NCBI GenBank assembly: GCA_030038035.1
Contig: JASHPP010000210.1
Span: 1 to 9,557, forward strand
Length of the DNA stretch: 9,557 nucleotides
Reading direction: 5' to 3'
Source: Trebonia sp.
GTDB taxonomy: Bacteria; Actinomycetota; Actinomycetes; Streptosporangiales; Streptosporangiaceae
Shown here piece by piece: positions 1 through 5,016 of the stretch (positions within the stretch are counted from its first letter, which is position 1; each line of letters begins with the position of its first letter). Made by a program: the position numbers and the translations under genes. The notes below the pieces were generated by a model, which was given only the letters and a program-made list of their open reading frames with translations, did no database searches and had not been told where the DNA came from.

Positions 1-284
1 TCCAGCGGACCGTATTCGATGGACGCGGTGACCAGGCCGTCGATTGTCTGCGCGCCGGTGCGGACAGCGAACAGGTCACCGATCCCCTGGTCGAAGACGG
101 TCTCGGGCGGCAGCCGCGAGTCAATGCACGACACGATGGTGGCGAACGGGTCCTGCCGGGCCGCCACCCGCTCCCGGCGGGCCGCATCCTGGTCGGGGTG
201 CACCAGGTGCCCGTCGGCCCAGTGCCGGTTGCCGGTTTCGAGCCTGGCCCACGCCTGCGCGGGCGACGCCCGCGGATCATTCAC
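1..284 (-). CDS. beta-class carbonic anhydrase, N-terminal part (runs off the left edge)
   Basis: Beta-carbonic anhydrases interconvert CO2 and bicarbonate in the cytoplasm with a zinc ion. The visible 94 residues contain the diagnostic C-x-D-S-R motif (Cys53, Asp55, Arg57), then FDQGIGDLFAVRTGA at about 64-78 and SIEYGPL at 88-94. This order matches the N-terminal half of the family, closest in style to the plant-type/CanB branch. Cys53 is the first zinc ligand. The second ligand pair (H-x-x-C) lies beyond position 1, so catalytic completeness cannot be judged. The start is GTG at 284-282. No upstream in-frame ATG and no good Shine-Dalgarno sequence is visible, but a TATAAC box lies 6 nt upstream, which suggests leaderless translation. 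The gene follows the decayed SBP56 gene in the same direction after 38 bp. The family call is firm; the start is moderately sure. Confidence 0.9.
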   Translation of the reverse strand, partial: MNDPRASPAQAWARLETGNRHWADGHLVHPDQDAARRERVAARQDPFATIVSCIDSRLPPETVFDQGIGDLFAVRTGAQTIDGLVTASIEYGPL

Positions 285-296
285 GCGTCGGTTATA
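285..296 (-). promoter_or_regulatory. candidate -10 box for a leaderless carbonic anhydrase transcript
   Basis: On the minus strand TATAAC (296-291) is followed by six bases and then the GTG start at 284. A transcript starting 6-7 nt after the box would begin at or next to the start codon. This is the usual layout of leaderless actinobacterial mRNAs, and it would explain the missing Shine-Dalgarno sequence. I see no convincing -35 hexamer at 16-19 bp upstream. This is inference from position only. Confidence 0.35.
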
Positions 297-322
297 CCGC
301 GGCGGAGCGGGCTGGGACTGCT

Positions 323-1085
323 TTACGACCGGTAGCAGTAGGAGTCGGACGAGGAGTCGCCGCCCTGCAGTCGCACCTGGTGCACCCGCAGGCCGCGGAA
401 GTCTGCCCCGTGCGGGAAGAACTTCTCGTCGATGCGAAGCCCGCCGCCCGCGGCCGGGTCGGTGTCGATCTTGGCGAACCAGGCGCCGACGCCGTCCGGG
501 TAGTGGTCGTCCCAGGACCCGTACAGCGAGTTGGTCAGGTAGATCCGCTTGCCGTCCCGGCTGATCTCGACCATCTGCGGGCCGCCTGCCAGCGGCGAGC
601 CCGGCGCGGCGGGGTGGGCGGCCCGTCCCACGATGCCGCCGAGCCGGACCGAGCCAGCCTCTCGCGGGTGCAAGGTGTCGCTGACGTCGTACTGCTTGAG
701 CTCGCCGGTGCCCCAGCAGGAGACGTAGAGGAACTTTTCGTCCACCGACAGGTTGATGTCGGTGACGAGCGCCGGCACGGCGCCGAACGGCTAGACGTGG
801 ATCTGCGACGACCGCAGCCCGGGCAGCAGCAGGTACCGGCGCTGCAGCCCGTCGGCGTGGTGCCCGGCGTGCGCGAACGCGCTGCTGCAGGCGTTCCAGC
901 CGAAGTGGTGCGGCTCGTTCCCGCTGCTCGGCAGGTCGGCCCAGCCTGCGACCTTGCCGTATTCCGCCGACGCCGGGTCGGCGTCGAGCACGACCAGCGC
1001 GTCCGGCTGCCGCGCGGCGCGGTCGAAGGCGACCACGTACGCCAGCTTCTCCGGGGGCGCCCTGCCCAACCGCGCGGCCTTCCAT
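323..1085 (-). pseudogene. selenium-binding protein / methanethiol oxidase (SBP56 family) with large internal deletion and in-frame TAG
   Basis: SBP56 proteins are about 460-residue beta-propellers; studied members oxidise methanethiol to formaldehyde, H2S and H2O2. The N-terminal piece (about 1062 down to 794) keeps PEKLAYVVAFDRA, the HHFGWNACSS segment with the conserved Cys, and LQRRYLLLPGLRSSQIHV. It is followed at once by TAG (793-791) and then, in the same frame, by PFGAVPALVTDINLS, YVSCWGTGELKQYDVSD, GGPQM, NSLYGSW and the terminal LRVHQVRLQGGDSSSD, ending at TAA (325-323). Family members normally have about 200 residues between IHV and the GAVPALVTDI segment, so the central propeller blades are missing. 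The frame is kept, but the amber codon sits exactly at the joint. The normal N-terminus before PPEKLAYV is also absent, and the frame runs into the 11-bp repeats. A GTG at 778 could start a 151-residue C-terminal fragment, but I see no ribosome site. The flanks are too well conserved for old decay, so a recent deletion or an assembly collapse are both possible. Confidence 0.85.
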
Positions 1086-1174
1086 GCCCGGGTAACGCCC
1101 GGGCAGAGGCCCGGGCAAGGCCCGGCAGAGGCCCGGGCAAGGCCCGGGAGAGGCCCGGGCAAGGCCCGGGAGAG
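1086..1174. repeat. tandem array of an 11-bp GC-rich unit, eight copies
   Basis: Eight consecutive units begin with GCCCGG. They are GCCCGGGTAAC, one 12-bp GCCCGGGCAGAG, and then 11-bp copies that mostly alternate between GCCCGGGCAAG and GCCCGGGAGAG (one variant is GCCCGGCAGAG). The last six units make three copies of a 22-bp higher-order repeat. The 11-bp spacing is about one helical turn, and the cores are palindromic (CCCGGG or GCCCGGGC). The array fills the divergent space between the decayed SBP56 gene and the patatin gene, ending 26 bp before the latter's GTG. Because 11 and 22 are not multiples of three, it is unlikely to be coding. Confidence 0.9.
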
Positions 1175-1187
1175 GAGGGCGAGGAGC

Positions 1188-1200
1188 TAGCCTGCCATAC
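1188..1200 (+). promoter_or_regulatory. candidate -10 box (TANNNT) for a leaderless patatin-like gene
   Basis: TAGCCT (1188-1193) fits the actinobacterial TANNNT -10 pattern and lies 7 nt before the GTG start at 1201. That places the expected transcription start on the start codon. An alternative is ribosome binding by the AGGAG at 1182-1186, but its 14-nt spacing is long. The -35 position would fall in the last copy of the 11-bp repeat, and no TTGACA-like hexamer is seen there. Confidence 0.35.
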
Positions 1201-2034
1201 GTGACGACTGCTTTCGTGCTCGGCGGCGGCGGGCTGCTCGGCGCGCACGAAGTCGGCATGCTCCGGGCGCTCGCGGAGGCGAAAATACGCCCCGACATCG
1301 TCGTCGGCACCTCGATCGGCGCGGTCAACGGCGCCTTCGTCGCCGCCGATCCTGGCGGGGCGGCGGAACGGCTCACCGACCTGTGGCGCGGCGAGTCGCT
1401 GCGGACGGTGTTCAGCGAGACCGTGCTGGAGCGCGCGGTCCGGCTGATGCGGTCAGGCACCCACCTACACGCGATCGAGCCGTTGCGGAAGCTGCTCGCC
1501 GACAAGCTCCCGGCCAGGGATTTCACAGACCTCGAGCTTCCGTTCCACTGCGTCGCCGCGAGCATCGAGGACGCGGCGGCGCGCTGGTTCACCAACGGCC
1601 CGCTCATCCCGGCCGTCATGGCCTCGTGCGCCGTGCCCGGCCTGCTGCCGCCGGTCGAGATCGATGGCAGCCACTACTTCGACGGCGGGCTCGTCGACTC
1701 GATTCCGGTCGGCCGCGCGATCGCGCTCGGCGCCCGCACCGTCTACGTGCTGCACGCCGGACGGATCGAGAGCCCGCTCAGCGTCCCGACCCGGCCCTGG
1801 GAGGTGGGTCTTGTCGCGTTCGAGATCGCGCGCAGGCACAGGTTTCACGAGGAGATGTCGGCGCTGCCGCCCGACGTCCAGGCGCATGTGCTGCCCACCG
1901 GAGGGGACCAGCTTCCGCCTGGGTTGCGCCAATTCCGTTATCGCAGCAGGAAAACGGTTAGTACAAGCATTGACCGCTCGTATGCAGCATCAGCGAACTA
2001 CCTCGCCCGGCAGGGGGGAAGCCCGGGGAGCTGA
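1201..2034 (+). CDS. patatin-like phospholipase family protein
   Basis: This is a 277-residue patatin-fold lipid acyl hydrolase, expected to cleave acyl chains from phospholipids or related esters with a Ser-Asp dyad. The glycine-rich oxyanion-hole segment GGGGLLG is at residues 8-14, the nucleophile elbow GTSIG is at 36-40 (Ser38), and the catalytic aspartate is in FDGG at 160-163 (Asp161), preceded by ASCAVPGLLPP. All three are present and correctly spaced for a short bacterial patatin. The usual Arg/Lys of the G-x-G-x-R/K-G loop is replaced by Leu. There is no signal peptide or TM segment, so a cytoplasmic or membrane-peripheral site is likely. The start is GTG, and its leader looks leaderless. 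The last 30 or so codons are poorer in G/C at third positions than the rest. The acyltransferase gene follows after 39 bp on the same strand, suggesting one operon. Substrate unknown. Confidence 0.9.
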   Translation: MTTAFVLGGGGLLGAHEVGMLRALAEAKIRPDIVVGTSIGAVNGAFVAADPGGAAERLTDLWRGESLRTVFSETVLERAVRLMRSGTHLHAIEPLRKLLADKLPARDFTDLELPFHCVAASIEDAAARWFTNGPLIPAVMASCAVPGLLPPVEIDGSHYFDGGLVDSIPVGRAIALGARTVYVLHAGRIESPLSVPTRPWEVGLVAFEIARRHRFHEEMSALPPDVQAHVLPTGGDQLPPGLRQFRYRSRKTVSTSIDRSYAASANYLARQGGSPGS

Positions 2035-2058
2035 TGACTATCTCGGGGAGCCGATGAC
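2024..2058 (+). repeat. duplicated 15-bp SD/start-like cassette in the patatin-acyltransferase junction
   Basis: CGGGGAGCTGATGAC (2024-2038) and CGGGGAGCCGATGAC (2044-2058) are 14/15 identical with a 20-bp period. A third, weaker copy (GGGAGG...CCGATG) supplies the true ribosome site and ATG of the next gene. The first copy contains the patatin stop overlapping an ATG (TGATG). That ATG opens a 7-codon frame whose TGA again overlaps an ATG, opening a 12-codon frame that runs over the acyltransferase start. Confidence 0.7.
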
Positions 2059-2073
2059 CTTAGGGAGGCGCCG

Positions 2074-3243
2074 ATGCTTCCGCCCAGGGTAGTCCGACGT
2101 CTGGTGTTCGCGCCGCTCGTCGTCGTGATGGCCGCCGCCCTGGCCGTGCTCGCGCCGCCCGTGGCCCTGCTCAGCGCGGCGCTCAGGCTGGTCAGGCGCT
2201 GCGCAAGCCCCGGGGGCCCCGGACGCCTTGGGGGCCCCGGACGCCCTGGGCGCCGTCCGAAACGGATGCGGGTGCTGCGGGTGGTCTGCTTCGCGCTCGT
2301 GTGGTTCCTCGGCGAAACCGCCGCACTGACGGTTTTCGGCTGCCTGTGGCTGGTGAGCGGCTTCGGCGGGCGGCTGGACACCGAGCCGTATCAGAGCCGC
2401 CACTACGGGGTGATGCGCTGGTTCCTCGACCTGATGTACCGCGCCGCCCAGCGCACGTGCGGGCTGCGGGTCGAGGTCGCCGCCCCGCTCGACGCGGTCG
2501 CTCTCACCGGCCGCCCGGTCATCGTGTGCAGCCGCCACGCCGGCCCGGGCGACTCGCTGCTGCTCGTCCACCACCTGGTCGCCGCGTGCGGGCGGCGTCC
2601 GCGCGTGGTGATGAAGGCCACGCTGCAGCTGGACCCGAGCCTCGACGTGCTGGCCAACCGGGTGCCCAACGCGTTCGTCCACCGCCGCCGGCCGGAAACG
2701 AGAGCCGGATCCAGGCACCACACCGAGCAGATCAGGCGGCTGGCAGCAGGGCTCGACCAGCGGGGCGCGCTCGTCATCTTCCCGGAAGGCGGCAACTGGA
2801 CGCCGCTTCGCTGGCGGCACGCGATCGACCGGCTGCGGCGGCGGGGTCTTGAAAATTTGGCCGAACGAGCCGTGGCGATGCCCAACGTGCTCGCTCCTCG
2901 CGTCAGCGGGGCGTTCGCCGCGATCGCCGCCTGCCCGTCCGCGGACGTTGTCTTCGTCGCCCACACGGGCCTGGACACGCTGGTCAGCGTCCGCGACGTC
3001 TGGCGGGGACTGTCGGCCGACCTCACGGTGCGGGCGCGCTGGTGGCGGGTCCCGGCAGGCGAGGTGCCGCGCGCGGCGCCTCGCCAGGCCCAGGCCGCCT
3101 GGCTGTACGACTGGTGGCAGCGCATCGACGCGTGGATCGCGGCGGAAAACCCCCAGCGAGTCCGGTCACTGACGCTCTTACCCGCGAGGGCGGCAGGCCG
3201 CTGCGCAGGCCGCGGGCTAAGCCCGGGCTGCCCGCATGTTTAG
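2074..3243 (+). CDS. membrane-anchored lysophospholipid acyltransferase (PlsC/LPLAT family)
   Basis: This 389-residue protein is expected to transfer an acyl chain onto a lysophospholipid or glycerol-phosphate-type acceptor at the inner face of the membrane. Two hydrophobic segments (about 9-38 and 67-97) flank a Gly/Pro/Arg-rich loop (45-64). The acyltransferase domain follows: the HX4D catalytic motif as RHAGPGD (His155, Asp160), FVHRRR (201-206) as motif II, FPEGG (236-240) as motif III and a Pro-containing LAPRVSG (273-279) as motif IV. The ATG at 2074 has a good GGGAGG five bases upstream. The protein is longer than PlsC (about 245) owing to the N-terminal anchor. The final 27 or so codons have atypical codon use, including a rare TTA at 3178-3180, and overlap a hairpin. 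The gene sits 39 bp after the patatin-like gene, so the two may remodel the same lipid. The exact acceptor is unknown. Confidence 0.88.
   Translation: MLPPRVVRRLVFAPLVVVMAAALAVLAPPVALLSAALRLVRRCASPGGPGRLGGPGRPGRRPKRMRVLRVVCFALVWFLGETAALTVFGCLWLVSGFGGRLDTEPYQSRHYGVMRWFLDLMYRAAQRTCGLRVEVAAPLDAVALTGRPVIVCSRHAGPGDSLLLVHHLVAACGRRPRVVMKATLQLDPSLDVLANRVPNAFVHRRRPETRAGSRHHTEQIRRLAAGLDQRGALVIFPEGGNWTPLRWRHAIDRLRRRGLENLAERAVAMPNVLAPRVSGAFAAIAACPSADVVFVAHTGLDTLVSVRDVWRGLSADLTVRARWWRVPAGEVPRAAPRQAQAAWLYDWWQRIDAWIAAENPQRVRSLTLLPARAAGRCAGRGLSPGCPHV
2212..2248 (+). repeat. 18-bp-period in-frame tandem duplication within the acyltransferase gene
   Basis: A 19-bp stretch beginning GGGGGCCCCGGACGCC occurs at 2212-2230 and again at 2230-2248, differing at one base. 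The 18-bp period adds exactly six codons and encodes GPGRLG/GPGRPG in the basic loop between the two TM segments. GGGGCCCC is itself palindromic. Confidence 0.75.
3213..3225 (+). terminator. short GC hairpin inside the 3' end of the acyltransferase gene
   Basis: CGGGC (3213-3217) pairs perfectly with GCCCG (3221-3225) across a TAA loop, 16 bp before the stop codon. No T-run follows, so it is at best a weak factor-independent terminator or an mRNA 3' end structure. Confidence 0.25.
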
Positions 3244-3271
3244 GCAATTCTCCCGATGTGCTGATCAGGGG

Positions 3272-3290
3272 CTTACGGCCAGCCTGTAAG
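3272..3290. promoter_or_regulatory. imperfect dyad upstream of the 71-residue protein gene
   Basis: CTTAC (3272-3276) and GTAAG (3286-3290) are inverted copies nine bases apart, and the arms can extend by two G-C pairs around a bulged T. The element lies 37 bp before the ATG at 3328, in the 84-bp gap after the acyltransferase. It could be an operator or a small RNA hairpin. No regulator is known from the sequence. Confidence 0.35.
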
Positions 3291-3327
3291 TGCGGCGTCG
3301 GCAACCACGCGGACAGGAGGCAGCAGA

Positions 3328-3543
3328 ATGAACACAGATCGGTTCCGGCGGCTGGCCGGCCGGATCGCGGCCGTGCTCGCCGAGATGAACGAGGCTCAGC
3401 GCCGGGCGACCGTGCTGCGTGTCGCGCCGGACAACTACCTGGTCAGGCCCGATGAGCCGCCGGACAGCTACGCCGAGTTCCTCGCCAGGACGTCGGGCCC
3501 CCTGCTGCACGAACCCCCGGCGGAAGACCGCACTGCCGCGTAA
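3328..3543 (+). CDS. small hypothetical protein, 71 residues
   Basis: I do not recognise a named family, although the sequence looks like a short conserved actinobacterial protein. The ATG at 3328 has an excellent AGGAGG (3315-3320) seven bases upstream, which strongly supports translation. Residues about 4-32 are rich in Ala, Leu, Arg and Glu and should form one amphipathic helix. The middle (33-49) is Pro/Asp-rich, followed by YAEFLARTSGPLLHEPP. There is no TM segment, Cys or signal peptide, so it is probably cytoplasmic. It follows the acyltransferase by 84 bp on the same strand and converges with the UppP-like gene, 51 bp apart. It may be transcribed with the patatin/acyltransferase pair or from its own promoter near the upstream dyad. 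Function unknown. Confidence 0.8.
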   Translation: MNTDRFRRLAGRIAAVLAEMNEAQRRATVLRVAPDNYLVRPDEPPDSYAEFLARTSGPLLHEPPAEDRTAA

Positions 3544-3593
3544 CGGCGGCGCTGACGGCACCCCTGCGGCCCCGCCGTCGTCCGCCTCGGCGG
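3543..3593. terminator. candidate bidirectional terminator between convergent genes
   Basis: The 51-bp gap between two convergent genes holds ACGGCGG (3543-3549) paired with CCGCCGT (3572-3578), a 7-bp stem with a long loop. A second tight hairpin, CCGC-CTCG-GCGG, lies at 3582-3593. No T-run is present on either side, so it would be a GC-rich terminator of the type often assumed in high-GC actinomycetes. The placement supports the call more than the sequence does. Confidence 0.35.
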
Positions 3594-3594
3594 G

Positions 3595-4848
3595 TTACCT
3601 GATCGCCAGGTACGCGAAGCTGAGGATTCCCGCCGCTAGGCAGTAGATGCCGAACGGGTTGAGCGACCGCGACTCGCTGAAGTACCTGGTCAGGAACCGG
3701 ACCGACAGGTAGGCGCCCACGAAGGACAGCAGGCTGCCAACCAGCACGGGCCCGTGGATGCCCGTCCCCAGCGGGCCGAACAGGTCATGGACCTTCAGCA
3801 GGCCAGCGGCCAGGATCACCGGCGCGGACAGCAGGAACGAGAACCGGACCGCGTCCTCGCGGTTCAGCCCGCGGCCCATGCCCGCGACCGTGACGATGCC
3901 GTCCCGGCTGATGCCGGGCAGCAGCGCCAGGATCTGCGCGGAGCCGACGAGGATAGCCCGCCCGTAACCCATCCTGGACAGCCGCCGGTCCGCGGCCACC
4001 GCCCGATCGGTGTCGGCCGGCTGCGCGGCAGGCGTCCGATTGGCGGCCCGCGGCGCGGCCCCGCCCGGCCGGCTGTAGGGCCAGTCGTCCTGCCCGGACC
4101 ACGGATCGGGTGCCTGCCACTGCTGCTGCTGCCACTGCTGCTGCCACGGCTGCTGCCGGTACCCGTCGTAGCCGCCGGGGGCCGGCCCGCCGTTCCACGC
4201 GCCGTCTCCCGCGCCGCCGTCTCCCGCGCCGCCGTCCCACGGACCGCCGTCCCCCGCACCGGCTTGCGCCGAATCCGGGCCCCAGAACTCCGGTGGCGGC
4301 CCCCCGGCCGAGGCGGCAGGGGAACCGGAGGAGACCGGCACGGCCGCACCCCCGCTGACCGCCGCGCCGGCCCCAGCGGAAGCCCCGGCCCGCGCCCGCC
4401 GCTGCCGCTCGCTGTACAGCAGCACCAGCCCGTTGGCGGCAAGGAAAAGCGCGGTCAGCTCCGGCCTGGCGAACACCTTGGTGAACACCGTCTGCAGCGC
4501 CGCGCCTGCGATGCCCACCGGGATCGTCGCGAGCACGATCATCCACGCCAGCCGCTGGTCGGAGGTCACGATCTCCCGCCGCCGCACCGAAGACCAGAAG
4601 CCGCGCACGATCCGCAGCCAGTCGCGCCAGAAGTAGGCGATCATCGCGAGCGCGGTCGCGACGTGCAGCCCGACGATGAACGCCAGGTACGGCGACCCTG
4701 GCGCGGACACGCTCAGGTCCTTGGCCCACTGCCCGCCGATCAGCGCAGGCAGCAGGACGTTGTGCCCGAGGCTCGACACCGGAAAGAGTTCGGTCACCCC
4801 CTGGATGAGGCCGGTAACTACCGCCTCGGCGTAGGTGAGGTGCGACAT
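3595..4848 (-). CDS. undecaprenyl-diphosphate phosphatase family protein (UppP/BacA-like) with long disordered linker
   Basis: UppP recycles the C55 lipid carrier of cell-wall synthesis by removing a phosphate from undecaprenyl diphosphate at the membrane. The N-terminal half carries the family signature LIQGVTELFPVSSLGH (14-29), with Gln16, Glu20, Ser25/26 and His29 at the canonical E/Q-x3-E, Ser and His positions. The C-terminal half has PGISRDG (311-317), keeping the catalytic-site Arg315, followed by RFSFLLSAP and three or four TM segments. At 417 residues it is about 145 longer than typical members (about 270). The excess is residues 152-287, a Gly/Ala/Pro-rich linker with GAGDG-type repeats and a Q/W-rich patch, between the two halves. 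The canonical SRSGAT is SRDGIV here, and SSTGH is SSLGH. The ATG at 4848 has AAAGGGAG eight bases upstream. It may be a distinct actinobacterial subclade rather than the housekeeping enzyme. Family firm, substrate unproven. Confidence 0.88.
   Translation of the reverse strand: MSHLTYAEAVVTGLIQGVTELFPVSSLGHNVLLPALIGGQWAKDLSVSAPGSPYLAFIVGLHVATALAMIAYFWRDWLRIVRGFWSSVRRREIVTSDQRLAWMIVLATIPVGIAGAALQTVFTKVFARPELTALFLAANGLVLLYSERQRRARAGASAGAGAAVSGGAAVPVSSGSPAASAGGPPPEFWGPDSAQAGAGDGGPWDGGAGDGGAGDGAWNGGPAPGGYDGYRQQPWQQQWQQQQWQAPDPWSGQDDWPYSRPGGAAPRAANRTPAAQPADTDRAVAADRRLSRMGYGRAILVGSAQILALLPGISRDGIVTVAGMGRGLNREDAVRFSFLLSAPVILAAGLLKVHDLFGPLGTGIHGPVLVGSLLSFVGAYLSVRFLTRYFSESRSLNPFGIYCLAAGILSFAYLAIR
4114..4155 (-). 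repeat. Gln/Trp-rich low-complexity tract inside the UppP-like gene
   Basis: Clustered CAG codons interrupted by TGG encode QQPWQQQWQQQQWQ (residues 232-245). On the plus strand this appears as a run of CTG triplets. Such tracts slip easily in replication, so copy number may vary between strains. Confidence 0.75.
4201..4260 (-). repeat. four 15-bp tandem repeats coding GxxDG pentapeptides in the UppP-like linker
   Basis: Read on the plus strand, GCCGTCTCCCGCGCC occurs exactly at 4201-4215 and 4216-4230, with diverged copies at 4231-4245 and 4246-4260. On the coding strand they give GAGDG, GPWDG, GAGDG and GAGDG (residues 197-216). The 15-bp period keeps frame. Confidence 0.85.
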
Positions 4849-4887
4849 CAGTCAGGCTCCCTTTCTGGCGTGGGGGAGATCCAAGGC

Positions 4888-4894
4888 ATATATA
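4888..4894 (-). promoter_or_regulatory. candidate -10 box for the UppP-like gene
   Basis: The minus strand reads TATATAT (4894-4888), the only such AT run in this 168-bp gap, 39 bp before the ATG. The start site would lie about 30 nt before the ATG, leaving room for the AAAGGGAG ribosome site. No good -35 element is visible. Confidence 0.4.
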
Positions 4895-5016
4895 CCGAAC
4901 GAGCAGTGGCGCCTGGTGATACCGCGTCGATTGCGCCTGCTATGACCACCGAGCGACCAGACTAGCCTCCCGACCAGGCATCGCGCGCCGGACTGGCGAC
5001 AGCGCAGCGATGCGAG

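Noticed and set aside
791..793. Read-through or recoded TAG (for example pyrrolysine) in the SBP56 gene
   Set aside because: About 200 residues of the propeller are missing at this point, so decoding the TAG would not restore a normal protein.
1086..1174. CRISPR array or transposon end for the 11-bp repeats
   Set aside because: The units are contiguous with no unique spacers and are far too short. No transposase or terminal inverted repeats are nearby.
44..1204. Long plus-strand open frame opposite the carbonic anhydrase and SBP56 genes
   Set aside because: It is antisense to two recognisable gene families, has low-complexity Arg/Pro/Ala composition and crosses the repeat array. It is a typical high-GC shadow frame.
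2038..2964. 308-codon minus-strand frame opposite the acyltransferase gene
   Set aside because: It is a shadow of the plus-strand gene that carries HX4D and FPEG motifs.
3754..4965. 403-codon plus-strand open frame opposite the UppP-like gene
   Set aside because: The minus strand encodes clear UppP motifs and TM segments. The plus frame is Arg/Pro/Gly-rich with no recognisable domain or ribosome site.
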